From an uncultured Treponema sp. (lineage in GTDB: Bacteria; Spirochaetota; Spirochaetia; Treponematales; Treponemataceae), in the NCBI GenBank assembly GCA_937900125.1, contig CALCEK010000177.1, positions 1 to 18,081 of the forward strand: 18,081 nt of DNA. The letters run 5' to 3'. Numbering within the stretch: position 1 is the first letter of the stretch; every line of letters begins with the position of its first letter. Below, piece by piece: positions 1 through 7,726 of the stretch. Below the pieces are notes generated by a model. That model saw nothing but the letters and a program-made list of their open reading frames with translations. It was not told the origin of the DNA and ran no database searches. Made by a program: the position numbers and the translations under genes.

Positions 1-17
1 TTTTTTACGCCAACAGC

Positions 18-266
18 TTACGGAACTGGGTCATAGCCTCCTTTGTGATAAGGATTGCACCGAAGAATCCGCCTGACGGCAAGATATAGCCCTTTTAGTG
101 GACCATATTTTGTAATGGCTTCCAACGCATATTGCGAACACGTAGGAGTATATCTACAAGTTGCAGGAAAAAGAGGAGAAATACAGACTTGATAAAATCG
201 TATCAAAAAACAAAAGAGACGAACAAAAAACAATTCTACTCTTTGAGTAAGCCAGCTTTTTTGCAT
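18..266 (-). CDS. yidD: YidD, membrane protein insertion efficiency factor
   Basis: Small 82-residue protein of the YidD (UPF0161) family, which sits at the inner membrane and assists YidC-dependent insertion. The family core is visible: an amphipathic N-terminal helix followed by CISPLFPATCRYTPTCSQYA, then an LRCNPYHKGGYDPVP tail close to the usual family ending. It follows rnpA in the classic rpmH-rnpA-yidD order, so yidC would be expected just beyond the left edge; bases 1-17 hold only the run after the stop. The ATG at 266 overlaps rnpA by 31 bp and gives a longer N-terminus than usual. A TTG at residue 12 (231-233), 2 bp after the rnpA stop, is an alternative start that gives a more typical length. 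The family call is safe; the start is uncertain. Confidence 0.9.
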   Translation of the reverse strand: MQKSWLTQRVELFFVRLFCFLIRFYQVCISPLFPATCRYTPTCSQYALEAITKYGPLKGLYLAVRRILRCNPYHKGGYDPVP

Positions 267-598
267 AAAGTCTTAAATTGTTCACACCGCGAGTGGAACG
301 AATCATTTCCGGGATACACTAAAAACAGCATATCATAACCGATGTTCAGGTGTGATTTAAATAAACGGTATGTTTCACGGCTATAACGCTTGCTTTTATT
401 TCTAGCAACCGCATTTCCATAACCGCGTGGAAGAGGAAAACCAATTCTATTTATGTTTCGGTCATTTAGCATATAAAAGAGTTTAGCTCCTTCAACGCTA
501 ACCCGCTTCCCTGCCTTAAAAAGTTTTTGGATGTCGGCGGAACGTTTTATGTGTTCTTCACGCTTAAAACGCCCCGTTTTTAACAAGTCCGTTTCCAT
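236..598 (-). CDS. rnpA: Ribonuclease P protein component
   Basis: Basic 120-residue protein subunit of RNase P, which helps the catalytic RNA (not seen in this window) bind the leader of pre-tRNA. The family hallmark is present at residues 62-75, NAVARNKSKRYSRE, matching the usual AVxRNRxKRxxRE with Lys for the second Arg of the RNR motif. The N-terminus through KREEHIKRSADIQKLF is typical, preceded by about 10 extra residues. It lies 11 bp after rpmH, the standard pairing, and its 3' end overlaps the 5' end of yidD. No strong Shine-Dalgarno is visible, which suggests translation coupled to rpmH. Divergence outside the motif is normal for RnpA. Confidence 0.92.
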   Translation of the reverse strand: METDLLKTGRFKREEHIKRSADIQKLFKAGKRVSVEGAKLFYMLNDRNINRIGFPLPRGYGNAVARNKSKRYSRETYRLFKSHLNIGYDMLFLVYPGNDSFHSRCEQFKTLCKKAGLLKE

Positions 599-609
599 CC
601 GTCAAAAAA

Positions 610-795
610 CTACATCTTTGCAGTTTGATTTCTTCCGTTCTGGTAAGGTTTCTTTTCATCAGAAACTGTTAACTTCCAGCGTCCCTTTGCGCGGCGGCGG
701 GCAAGAACCATTCTTCCACCACGAGTCTTCATACGAGCGCGAAAACCAAATTTTCTATTGCGTTTTACTTTGCTAGGTTGATATGTGCGTAACAT
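610..795 (-). CDS. rpmH: 50S ribosomal protein L34
   Basis: Very basic 61-residue ribosomal protein. The first 47 residues are a textbook L34: RTYQPSKVKRNRKFGFRARM, then a GG and the RRRAKGR stretch, ending LTVSDE. About 14 extra residues (KKPYQNGRNQTAKM) follow where most L34 proteins end (44-51 aa). A GAGGAG ribosome binding site at 805-810 supports the ATG at 795. The gene lies between dciA (56-bp gap) and rnpA, the conserved origin-proximal order. Confidence 0.95.
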   Translation of the reverse strand: MLRTYQPSKVKRNRKFGFRARMKTRGGRMVLARRRAKGRWKLTVSDEKKPYQNGRNQTAKM

Positions 796-851
796 ACTAT
801 ATATCTCCTCAAAAAAAATTTATCCCCAAGGTAGTAGGGCGAATAATACCA

Positions 852-1382
852 TTATTTTTTGGAGTTGGTCAACATACTTTTCTTTAAATCTCCAAAAATT
901 ACCGCTAATTCTGGAGGAAGAGGCTTTTTTGTTTTGGGAATTTCCATTTTTTGTAAAATTTGATTCGATTGCAAAGCATCTTGTTCCATTTTAAGACGAT
1001 TTTCAAGTTGAGTTTGTACTTTTTCTGGTGAATAGTCGTTTATAATTTTCTCATTTCCTTTCAATTTATATGCGATTGTATGAATTTCTAATTGGGGAAG
1101 TTCCCTGTGTAAACCGCCAAGAATAAATTTTCGGTGAAGCCTTAAAAGTGAAATCCAGCCAGAATGGTCAGCTTCTATAAAAAGAATTCCATTTTTTAAA
1201 TCAACAACACGGCTGTGAGCGGCAAGATTTTTTCCCTCATTCGGATTTGAATTTGATTTTATTCTATAAAGTATTTTTTTCCACGTTCCAACAAGAGAAT
1301 TTGCATTTTTTACATCAGACAAACGAATATTTGTAAAAGCATCCGTTATAATTTGACTAAATTGCTGAATTTCTTCATCCAT
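852..1382 (-). CDS. dciA: DUF721 / DciA-family replication protein
   Basis: DUF721 protein. In bacteria without DnaC or DnaI loaders, DciA-type DUF721 proteins are the replicative-helicase loaders that work with DnaB. The N-terminal part (DEEIQQFSQIITDAF, then VGTWKKIL, then VVDLKNGILFIEADHSGWISLLRLHRKFIL) carries the family pattern of a helical start followed by a small KH-like fold; the C-terminal third is low-complexity and charged. I place the start at the ATG at 1382 rather than 1403. It has a GGGAAG upstream and overlaps the recF stop as ATGGATGA (8 nt), a typical coupling arrangement, giving 176 residues; starting at 1403 gives 183. Position directly after recF matches spirochaete origin regions. 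The symbol rests on family membership and context. Confidence 0.8.
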   Translation of the reverse strand: MDEEIQQFSQIITDAFTNIRLSDVKNANSLVGTWKKILYRIKSNSNPNEGKNLAAHSRVVDLKNGILFIEADHSGWISLLRLHRKFILGGLHRELPQLEIHTIAYKLKGNEKIINDYSPEKVQTQLENRLKMEQDALQSNQILQKMEIPKTKKPLPPELAVIFGDLKKSMLTNSKK

Positions 1383-2505
1383 TTTGTTCTTCCCAACTGC
1401 CATTTTTAATTGTATAAATTCGTGTGCTTTCTTTCATATAATTTTTATATGGTTCACCTGGCAAAAATGTGCAAAAAAGCTGGTCATATTCAGGAAGCAA
1501 AGATGTAACGCGCCGCCGTTTTTCGGGGTCAAGCTCTAACAAAACATCGTCCATCAAAAGAACGGGCTTTTTTTGGGTAATTTGCGTATAAAATACGGCC
1601 TGTGCAGTTCTAAGGGTTAACGCAACAAGTCGTCTTTGCCCCGTAGATGCGGTTGGAATAAAAACGTTTCCATTTTTTGTAAAAATAATTCTATCGCGGT
1701 GAGGTCCGCTCATTGTTGTTCCAAAATGAGATTCAAGTTCGCGCTTGGATTTTAAATGTTCCAAAACATCGTTTATGGAAGGAAATTCTTTATCGACAAA
1801 AGTAGAATCTTCAGAAAATTCTTCGCCTTGTTTTTTCCAAGAAGGTTCGTATCGAATTGAAACACCAGAAATTCCCGAAACTTCTTCATATATTTTCCCA
1901 AAAATTTGATTAAATTGAAAAACCGCATTTTTTCGCTTTTTTTGAATTTCAAGTCCATTTTGCACAAGTTGAATGTCGTAAGTGTCTAAAAGTTGAAATT
2001 TTTGCTCTTTAAAACACAAATTTCGATTTTTTAAAATCCGCCTATACCGCCGTATTACATCGATGTAAAAAATGTCATACATACTTAGACTTTGGTCTAT
2101 AAAAAAACGCCTTCGCTCTGGAGAGCCAACGGCAAAATCCAAATCATCGTGATTGTAAAGCACACACGGCATTGTGTTAATCAACTCTTTGCGGTCGTGC
2201 AACATTTTTCCATCTTTTTCTATGCGCTTATTTTTCTTTTCAACCGCGACAAAAGTTGAATGGGTATTTCCATTTTCTTCGCGAAAAAGAGTTCTTATGC
2301 TAAAAGCTTCCTCGCCTTTTTTAACAATTTCACTATCCAAATGAGTTCTAAACGAAGAACCATAAGACGCATAATATAAAGCTTCAAGCAAATTACTCTT
2401 TCCCTGTCCATTTTCTCCGCAAAAATAAATTTCACGTGCCAAAAGGTCTATTGTTTCATCTTTGAGATTCCTAAAATGTACAGGAGAAAGAGATAAAAAC
2501 GGCAC
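1375..2505 (-). CDS. recF: DNA replication and repair protein RecF
   Basis: SMC-like ABC ATPase of 376 residues that helps load RecA at gapped DNA with RecO and RecR. Walker A is GENGQGKSN (residues 30-38), the ABC signature-like segment is STGQRRLVALTLRTAQA (287-303), and Walker B is LLMDDVLLELD (316-326). The start codon is GTG (2503-2505), six bases after the dnaN stop, so translation is probably coupled to dnaN. The 3' end overlaps dciA. Length is near the upper end for the family. Confidence 0.95.
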   Translation of the reverse strand: MPFLSLSPVHFRNLKDETIDLLAREIYFCGENGQGKSNLLEALYYASYGSSFRTHLDSEIVKKGEEAFSIRTLFREENGNTHSTFVAVEKKNKRIEKDGKMLHDRKELINTMPCVLYNHDDLDFAVGSPERRRFFIDQSLSMYDIFYIDVIRRYRRILKNRNLCFKEQKFQLLDTYDIQLVQNGLEIQKKRKNAVFQFNQIFGKIYEEVSGISGVSIRYEPSWKKQGEEFSEDSTFVDKEFPSINDVLEHLKSKRELESHFGTTMSGPHRDRIIFTKNGNVFIPTASTGQRRLVALTLRTAQAVFYTQITQKKPVLLMDDVLLELDPEKRRRVTSLLPEYDQLFCTFLPGEPYKNYMKESTRIYTIKNGSWEEQNG

Positions 2506-2511
2506 GATTCT

Positions 2512-3639
2512 CTATTCTCTTTGCATAGGCATTACTATATGGAAATAATCTTCCGCAGGTTCAGGGTGCATTGTAACAGCTTTCATTTCGCTCGTAAACT
2601 CAAATGTTATGCGTTCTGCTTGAATATAGCGCAATGGTTCTTCTATGTAATGATAATTAAATGCAATTACAAAATTATCTCCAGCGTACTGACACGGAAT
2701 TTCTTCATCGGCACTTCCCATATCTGATTGTTGAGAAGTTATTTGTAGAACTCCATCACTTATGTTAAAGTAAATTCTGCCAGCCTTTTTGTCTACCATA
2801 AGAGCAACTCGTTTTAAGGCAGAAACTAAATCTTCTTTGCCAACTTGGAATGAATATGACTGATTTTGAGGAATAACTCTTTCGTATTTTGGGAATTGTC
2901 CTTCTAACAAAACAGAACCAAATCTGTAATTTCCAAATTTGAAGAAAACCATTTTGTCAACAAAAGCCATTGCAATGTTCCCTTCTTCAGGAGCGTGTTT
3001 TAAGACTATACTAAGAATTTTTGGATGTACAATCGCTGAATTAAAATCTGAAATTCCTGCAAGCAATTTTTTGGAAACAAACGCAAGTCGTCTTCCATCA
3101 GTTGAAACCAAATTAAGATTATCTTCAGATTTTTCAAAGAAAACGCCTGTCATAAAAAATCGCTGTTCATCAGTGCTTACAGAGAAAATTGTTTGCGCAA
3201 TCATATCTTTTAAATCTTTAGATGGAATCTCAAAATAAGAAGCAGAATCATCTGCATCAAATTCAGGAAATTTATCTTGGGACATACTGCGCATTTGAAA
3301 TTTGATTTTTTTGCCAACTGGACGAATTATAACGGTAACAGAAGTTTGTTCATCATCAGATTTTGAATCTTGATTAAATTCAATTTCTCCAGAGGGAAGA
3401 TTATTTAAAATCCCCATAAATTTGTCGCAGTAAACAGTTGTTGCTCCTTCTTCTAAAACTTGAACTGGAATTTGTGTTGAAAAATTTACCTTAAGGTCGG
3501 TTGCTTTTATAAAAAGCGTATTTTCTGAGGCAGAAATATAAATGTTAGAAATTATAGTTCCAACATCCTTTTTTGTAATTATTTCTTGAGCAATGGCAAT
3601 TTCTTTTAACATTACATCGCGGTCGAATGTAAATCTCAT
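2512..3639 (-). CDS. dnaN: DNA polymerase III subunit beta (sliding clamp)
   Basis: The 375-residue clamp protein forms a ring that tethers polymerase III to DNA. The N-terminus (MRFTFDRDVMLKEIAIAQEI) and segments such as ISNIYISASENTLFIKATDLKV, FMTGVFFE with VSTDGRRLAFV, and the C-terminal PMQRE follow the three-fold clamp pattern. An AAGGAG sequence sits about five bases before the ATG at 3639. It is second in the dnaA-dnaN-recF run, separated from dnaA by the 304-bp putative origin and from recF by 6 bp. Confidence 0.97.
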   Translation of the reverse strand: MRFTFDRDVMLKEIAIAQEIITKKDVGTIISNIYISASENTLFIKATDLKVNFSTQIPVQVLEEGATTVYCDKFMGILNNLPSGEIEFNQDSKSDDEQTSVTVIIRPVGKKIKFQMRSMSQDKFPEFDADDSASYFEIPSKDLKDMIAQTIFSVSTDEQRFFMTGVFFEKSEDNLNLVSTDGRRLAFVSKKLLAGISDFNSAIVHPKILSIVLKHAPEEGNIAMAFVDKMVFFKFGNYRFGSVLLEGQFPKYERVIPQNQSYSFQVGKEDLVSALKRVALMVDKKAGRIYFNISDGVLQITSQQSDMGSADEEIPCQYAGDNFVIAFNYHYIEEPLRYIQAERITFEFTSEMKAVTMHPEPAEDYFHIVMPMQRE

Positions 3640-3943
3640 TTTTGACTCCTTTTTGTGTGGGAAAAAAACTGGCGTGTATAATTCCTATCGTCAAATTTTT
3701 TTCCTAACTTTATATATTTAAAGAAATTGCATTTTTCAATTTCCTCAAATTTATAAATTTTTAAAATTTAGTAATAGTAATAATAAGGATTGTGAATTCT
3801 TGGAAAAAACAGTTAAATCCTTATATTACCATAATTTTTAAAGTGCAAAAATTACTTGTTTGAATTCACAAGTTTTCCATTTTTACACAATCCAATAAGA
3901 AATTCACCGATTATGCACAGATTTTCGTCAAAATTTTGTACAA
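3640..3943. other. Putative oriC (dnaN-dnaA intergenic)
   Basis: AT-rich gap of 304 bp with no ORF. DnaA-box-like sites (consensus TTATNCACA): TTATGCACA at 3911-3919 (9/9), TTTTACACA at 3881-3889 (8/9), GAATTCACA at 3862-3870 (7/9) and its inverted copy TGTGAATTC at 3791-3799 (7/9). The last two form a 10-bp inverted repeat (3790-3799 / 3862-3871). GGATTGTG (3787-3794) also recurs inverted at 3886-3893. ACTTGT-8-ACAAGT (3854-3873) is a local hairpin. Positions 3715-3768 are almost pure A/T, a good candidate for the unwinding tract. Placement between dnaA and dnaN matches the known origin layout of several bacteria; strand divergence at dnaA/gyrB agrees. Function is inferred. Confidence 0.7.
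3769..3799 (-). promoter_or_regulatory. DnaA-trio-like basal unwinding element
   Basis: On the plus strand six consecutive triplets TAG TAA TAG TAA TAA TAA (3769-3786) are followed by GGAT and then the box-like TGTGAATTC (3791-3799). Read on the other strand this is DnaA box, 4-nt spacer, then repeats whose complement is 3'-(A/G)AT-5', followed by an AT-rich tract towards dnaN. That is the order and polarity of the Bacillus subtilis DnaA-trio element, in which DnaA filaments grow from the box onto one strand and open it. The adjacent box is only 7/9, the main weakness. Confidence 0.6.
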
Positions 3944-5422
3944 TCATTTTTTATAATCCTTAATTTCCCGAATTAAAAGTTGAATTGTTGAGTTCAAACT
4001 TGAATCAGTTTTTAGCTGTTCTTCAACTTTTTCATAAGAGTGCATAGCGGTTGTGTGGTCTTTTCCAAATTCATACCCAATTTCAGGAAAAGAAAATTCC
4101 GTTAATTGCCGAGAAATGTAAATTGCTATGTGCCTTGGTATGACAAATTTTTTGTTTCGCCGTTTGCTTTTTATGTCGCTAAGAGAAATATTGTAATGAT
4201 TCGCAACAACTTTTTGAATCGTTTCTATGCTAATTGAACCATTTGTCGGCTGGCTAAAGGTATCGCGTAATTCTTTTTGGGCAATTTCTATTGTAAGCGG
4301 TTTTTGCAAAAGTTCAGCATAGCCGAGCATTTTTGTAAGACACGCCGATAAATCCCTTACATTTGTTTGGGCATTTTTAGCAATGTAATCTACAACTTCT
4401 GGAGAAATTTCTTTTCCCAAAAGGTCAAGTTTTTTTTGCAAAATTGCGCGGCGCGTTTCGTAATTTGGCGGCTGAAGGTCAATTGGCATTCCGCTTGTAA
4501 AGCGCGTTTTAAGGCGGTCTTCAATATCCTTAATTTCTGTAATTGGGCGGTCGCAAGTAAAAACCATTTGTGCTTTATTTTGGCTTAAAGCTTCAAAAGT
4601 GTGGAAAAGTTCTTCTTGGGTTTGCTTTTTTCCGATTAAAAAGTGAATATCATCAAGGAGCAAAACATCAAGTTTTCTGTATTTAGCCTTAAATTTTTCG
4701 GTAGAAGAATCTCTAATTGAGGAGGTGAATTCGTTTGTAAAATTTTCTGCGCTCACGTAGCAGATTTTTACTTGTCCGCCACGCTCTTTATAGATGTAAT
4801 TTCCGATTGCTTGCATAAGATGGGTTTTTCCTAAGCCTACACCACCATAAATTAGTATAGGATTATAAGCTCTTCCTGGGTTTTTCGCAACGGCAAGAGC
4901 TGCATTGTAGGCAAATGCGGAATTTTCTCCAGAAACAAATGTTTCAAATGTAAATTCTTCTTTTAGTTGCGGGTGTTTTGTTTTAGGTTTTTGTTTTATT
5001 TCTGAAATTATACTTAAATCGGTGTAATCAGATGAAATGTTTTGTTTTAAAGATGAATTTTCTTCTTTTTTTTCAGGAGAATCGGAAATTTGGGCAGTTT
5101 GCGAAGATTTTTTTTCTGATTCAGAAGATTTTGCTTTAGAATCCGCAGAAATAGTTCGATTTTTTACAATATAGTTTATGGCTATATCTTGCCCCAAAAG
5201 TTCAGCAATTTTTTCCTGAACAGCGGCAACGTAACCCATGGAAACCATTTGTGTCCACATAAAAACAGAACGTACTGCAACGGTAATTTCTGTTAAAGTG
5301 TCTTCCACATATTCCATATTAAACCAAATTTTAAATTCGTCTTCTAAACCTTTTTCTGAATATTCATCATGAATTTGTTTTAAAGCTTCATCCCAAAAAG
5401 CCTTATAATTCTGCTTGCCCAT
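3944..5422 (-). CDS. dnaA: Chromosomal replication initiator protein DnaA
   Basis: AAA+ initiator of 492 residues that binds DnaA boxes and melts the origin. Domain I (about 1-90) starts with KAFWDEALKQI; domain II (about 91-150) is a Ser/Lys/Glu-rich linker. Domain III has Walker A GGVGLGKTH (193-201), Walker B LLLDDIHF (254-261) and arginine-containing DRLKTRF (302-308). Domain IV carries the DNA-binding signature KDHTTAMHSYEKV (454-466), with Ala-Met where many DnaA proteins have Val. It diverges from gyrB. No Shine-Dalgarno precedes the ATG, and a good promoter places the transcript start almost at the start codon (see the promoter entry). Confidence 0.98.
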   Translation of the reverse strand: MGKQNYKAFWDEALKQIHDEYSEKGLEDEFKIWFNMEYVEDTLTEITVAVRSVFMWTQMVSMGYVAAVQEKIAELLGQDIAINYIVKNRTISADSKAKSSESEKKSSQTAQISDSPEKKEENSSLKQNISSDYTDLSIISEIKQKPKTKHPQLKEEFTFETFVSGENSAFAYNAALAVAKNPGRAYNPILIYGGVGLGKTHLMQAIGNYIYKERGGQVKICYVSAENFTNEFTSSIRDSSTEKFKAKYRKLDVLLLDDIHFLIGKKQTQEELFHTFEALSQNKAQMVFTCDRPITEIKDIEDRLKTRFTSGMPIDLQPPNYETRRAILQKKLDLLGKEISPEVVDYIAKNAQTNVRDLSACLTKMLGYAELLQKPLTIEIAQKELRDTFSQPTNGSISIETIQKVVANHYNISLSDIKSKRRNKKFVIPRHIAIYISRQLTEFSFPEIGYEFGKDHTTAMHSYEKVEEQLKTDSSLNSTIQLLIREIKDYKK

Positions 5423-5430
5423 AGTTTATC

Positions 5431-5460
5431 ATTATAGCTTGCCTTTACTTTTTTTTTCAA
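5431..5460 (-). promoter_or_regulatory. Candidate dnaA promoter
   Basis: On the minus strand TTGAAA (5460-5455) and a perfect TATAAT (5436-5431) are separated by 18 bp, a good sigma-70-type promoter. The expected start of transcription, about seven bases past the -10 box, is near 5424, only two or three bases before the dnaA ATG at 5422. The message would therefore be leaderless or nearly so, in agreement with the missing ribosome binding site. The start point is inferred. Confidence 0.6.
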
Positions 5461-5472
5461 TAAGGGTATACT
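5444..5472 (+). promoter_or_regulatory. Candidate gyrB promoter
   Basis: TTTACT (5444-5449) and TATACT (5467-5472) are spaced by 17 bp: 4/6 and 5/6 to the sigma-70 consensus. It overlaps the dnaA promoter on the opposite strand (dnaA -35 at 5455-5460 lies inside this spacer), so the two polymerases would compete. An inverted repeat follows at the expected start of transcription. Confidence 0.5.
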
Positions 5473-5477
5473 CAAAA

Positions 5478-5500
5478 TTCCTAATTTCTATATGTAGGAA
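5478..5500. repeat. Inverted repeat at gyrB transcription start
   Basis: TTCCTA (5478-5483) and TAGGAA (5495-5500) are perfect inverted arms around an 11-bp spacer, just downstream of the gyrB -10 box. Its location suits an operator, for example for supercoiling-linked or DnaA-linked control, but six-base arms can occur by chance and no regulator is identified. Confidence 0.3.
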
Positions 5501-5586
5501 ATTCTGCTCATTTCACGATAATTTGTTCTGAGTTTGCTACTTTGAACGGATTTATTCAAAAATCGAGTGTTTCTTGGGGATTTACC

Positions 5587-7536
5587 ATGTCAGATGAAAA
5601 TCAGTATTCTGCTAGTAGTATTCAGGTTTTAAAAGGACTTGAAGCTGTTAGAAAAAGACCAGGTATGTACATAGGTTCTACAGGACCTAATGGTTTGCAT
5701 CATTTAGTGTATGAAGTTGTAGACAATAGTATAGATGAAGCAATGGCTGGTTATTGCGACAAAATAATTGTAGCCCTTGAAAAAGATGATATTTGTCGCG
5801 TAGAAGATAATGGGCGTGGAATTCCCGTTGATATGCACCCTACGGAACACGTTTCGGCATTGGAATTAGTTTTAACGCGCCTTCATGCTGGCGGAAAGTT
5901 TGACAAAAACAATTACAAAGTTTCTGGCGGTTTACATGGTGTTGGCGTAAGTTGCGTAAACGCACTTTCTGTTTGGATGGAAGCATTTGTAAATCGCGAA
6001 GGCAAAAGGTACGAGCAAAAATATTCAGAAGGAAAACCCAAGTCAAAAGTAGAGTGCATTGGGGAAACCGATTTGCACGGCACTACAATCCGTTGGAAAG
6101 CCGATAAATCAATTTTTACAGAAACAACAACGTATAATTTTGACGTTTTAGCTGGGCGTTTGCGCGAATTAGCTTTTCTTAATCCTGGAATTACCATTGT
6201 TTTTAGAGATGAGCGGCTTGAAAATCCAAAAGAGATAATTTATAAGTTTGAAGGCGGAATTAAGCAATTTACAACGTTTCTAAATGAGGGAAAAGAAAAT
6301 GTTGTTCCAAAAGAGCCAATTTTTATCAGCGGAGAAATAAACGATGTTCAAATTGAATTAGCTATGCAATACAACGATGGCTACAATGAAAACATTTATT
6401 CTTACGTGAACGATATTAATACTCGCGAGGGTGGAACTCACCTAGAAGGATTTAAAATTGCTTTAACAGTTGTTTTGAATAAATTTCTTGCAATGGAATC
6501 GAGGGAAAAACTTCAAAAACGACTTGTTGACAAAGACCCAAAATCTCCAGAAAAACTTACTGGCGATGATGTTCGTTCTGGATTGACAGCAGTTCTTTCT
6601 GTAAAAGTTCCAGAACCTCAGTTTGAAGGTCAGACAAAAACAAAACTTGGCAATAGCGAAGTAAAAGGTTTTGTTGATAATCTCATTAAAGAAAAATTGA
6701 TTCTTTGGTGTGAACAAAATCCACAATTGGTGGACACCATCTTGGAAAAAGCCGTTGGTGAAGCTGCCGCTCGAATTGCTGCAAGAAAAGCAAAAGATAA
6801 TGCTAGAAAAAAGACTTTAGGTGATTCTTTTGGGCTTCCTGGAAAATTGAGTGATTGTTCGTCAAAAGACCCTTCAATTTGTGAAGTTTACATTGTGGAA
6901 GGTGATTCTGCAGGTGGTTCGGCAAAAAAAGGGCGCGATGCAAAAACTCAGGCAATTCTTCCGCTATGGGGCAAAATGCTCAATGTAGAAAAAAGTCGCA
7001 TAGAAAAAGTCATAAATAATGACAAGCTAGAGCCTGTTATTGCTTCTCTTGGTACGGGAATAGGTAAAAACTTTGACATAACTAAACTTCGGTATCACAA
7101 AATTATAATTATGGCTGATGCTGATGTTGACGGAAGCCACATTCGCACTCTTCTTTTAACATTTTTCTTCCGCTATATGCCTCAGTTGATTGAAGATGGA
7201 TATGTGTATCTTGCAATGCCTCCGTTATTTAAAATTCAAGTTGGAAAACAAAAGCCCATTTATGTATATTCTGATGCCGAACGCGATGCGGAACTTGAAC
7301 GTCTTGGCGAAAACAGAGCAAAAGCAAATGTTCAACGTTATAAAGGTTTAGGTGAGATGGACGGAACTCAACTTTGGGAAACAACAATGAATCCCGCTGT
7401 CCGAAAAATGATGAAAGTAACAATTCCCGATGCCATAGCCGCTGACCAAATTTTTAGCATTTGTATGGGTGAAGCCGTAGAACCTCGTCGTAAATTCATC
7501 GAAGAAAATGCTGTTTATGCGAATTTGGATGTGTAA
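5587..7536 (+). CDS. gyrB: DNA gyrase subunit B
   Basis: ATPase and TOPRIM subunit of gyrase, 649 residues from the ATG at 5587. That start has GGGGA six bases upstream and gives the standard beginning (MSDENQYSASSIQVLKGLEA). An in-frame TTG at 5542 would add 15 atypical residues. The GHKL ATPase shows EVVDNSIDEAMAG (43-55), DNGRGIP (74-80) and GGLHGVG (114-120). The TOPRIM domain has EGDSAGG (438-444) and DADVDGSH (511-518), and the C-terminus has the QRYKGLGEM segment (583-591). In the quinolone region the residue matching E. coli Lys447 is Trp461 (PLWGKMLNVEK). It forms gyrase with gyrA, 190 bp downstream on the same strand. Confidence 0.98.
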   Translation: MSDENQYSASSIQVLKGLEAVRKRPGMYIGSTGPNGLHHLVYEVVDNSIDEAMAGYCDKIIVALEKDDICRVEDNGRGIPVDMHPTEHVSALELVLTRLHAGGKFDKNNYKVSGGLHGVGVSCVNALSVWMEAFVNREGKRYEQKYSEGKPKSKVECIGETDLHGTTIRWKADKSIFTETTTYNFDVLAGRLRELAFLNPGITIVFRDERLENPKEIIYKFEGGIKQFTTFLNEGKENVVPKEPIFISGEINDVQIELAMQYNDGYNENIYSYVNDINTREGGTHLEGFKIALTVVLNKFLAMESREKLQKRLVDKDPKSPEKLTGDDVRSGLTAVLSVKVPEPQFEGQTKTKLGNSEVKGFVDNLIKEKLILWCEQNPQLVDTILEKAVGEAAARIAARKAKDNARKKTLGDSFGLPGKLSDCSSKDPSICEVYIVEGDSAGGSAKKGRDAKTQAILPLWGKMLNVEKSRIEKVINNDKLEPVIASLGTGIGKNFDITKLRYHKIIIMADADVDGSHIRTLLLTFFFRYMPQLIEDGYVYLAMPPLFKIQVGKQKPIYVYSDAERDAELERLGENRAKANVQRYKGLGEMDGTQLWETTMNPAVRKMMKVTIPDAIAADQIFSICMGEAVEPRRKFIEENAVYANLDV

Positions 7537-7590
7537 TTTTGCAGAAATACTTTGCAGAATTTAATAAGTTTCTGATAAAAGTTATATCGA

Positions 7591-7622
7591 GCAAAGTTGA
7601 ATTTTCCAGATTCTTTGCTTTT
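7591..7622 (+). terminator. Weak hairpin after gyrB
   Basis: GCAAAG (7591-7596) pairs with CTTTGC (7613-7618) and is followed by TTTT. The stem is only six bp (a few more with a bulge) and the T-run is short, so at best a partial terminator in the gyrB-gyrA gap. Two direct copies of TTTGCAGAA lie just upstream (7538-7559). Confidence 0.3.
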
Positions 7623-7661
7623 GGGTGAATGTTTGTAGTAATTTTTGAGCGGAAATATTTA

Positions 7662-7692
7662 TTGTCAAGCGATTTTTACAGAAACATATATA
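7662..7692 (+). promoter_or_regulatory. Possible gyrA promoter
   Basis: TTGTCA (7662-7667) with AT-rich CATATATACAT from 7685 as the -10 region. The best hexamers give spacings of 17 (CATATA) to 19 (TATATA), so the match is imperfect. A 190-bp gap before gyrA makes a separate promoter plausible. Confidence 0.35.
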
Positions 7693-7726
7693 CATTGAAC
7701 AAATGGAAGGAGTATAAATCGATTTT

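Noticed and set aside
5542..5586. TTG at 5542 as the gyrB start
   Set aside because: The added 15 residues are atypical for GyrB, while the ATG at 5587 has a GGGGA at good spacing and begins the conserved N-terminus.
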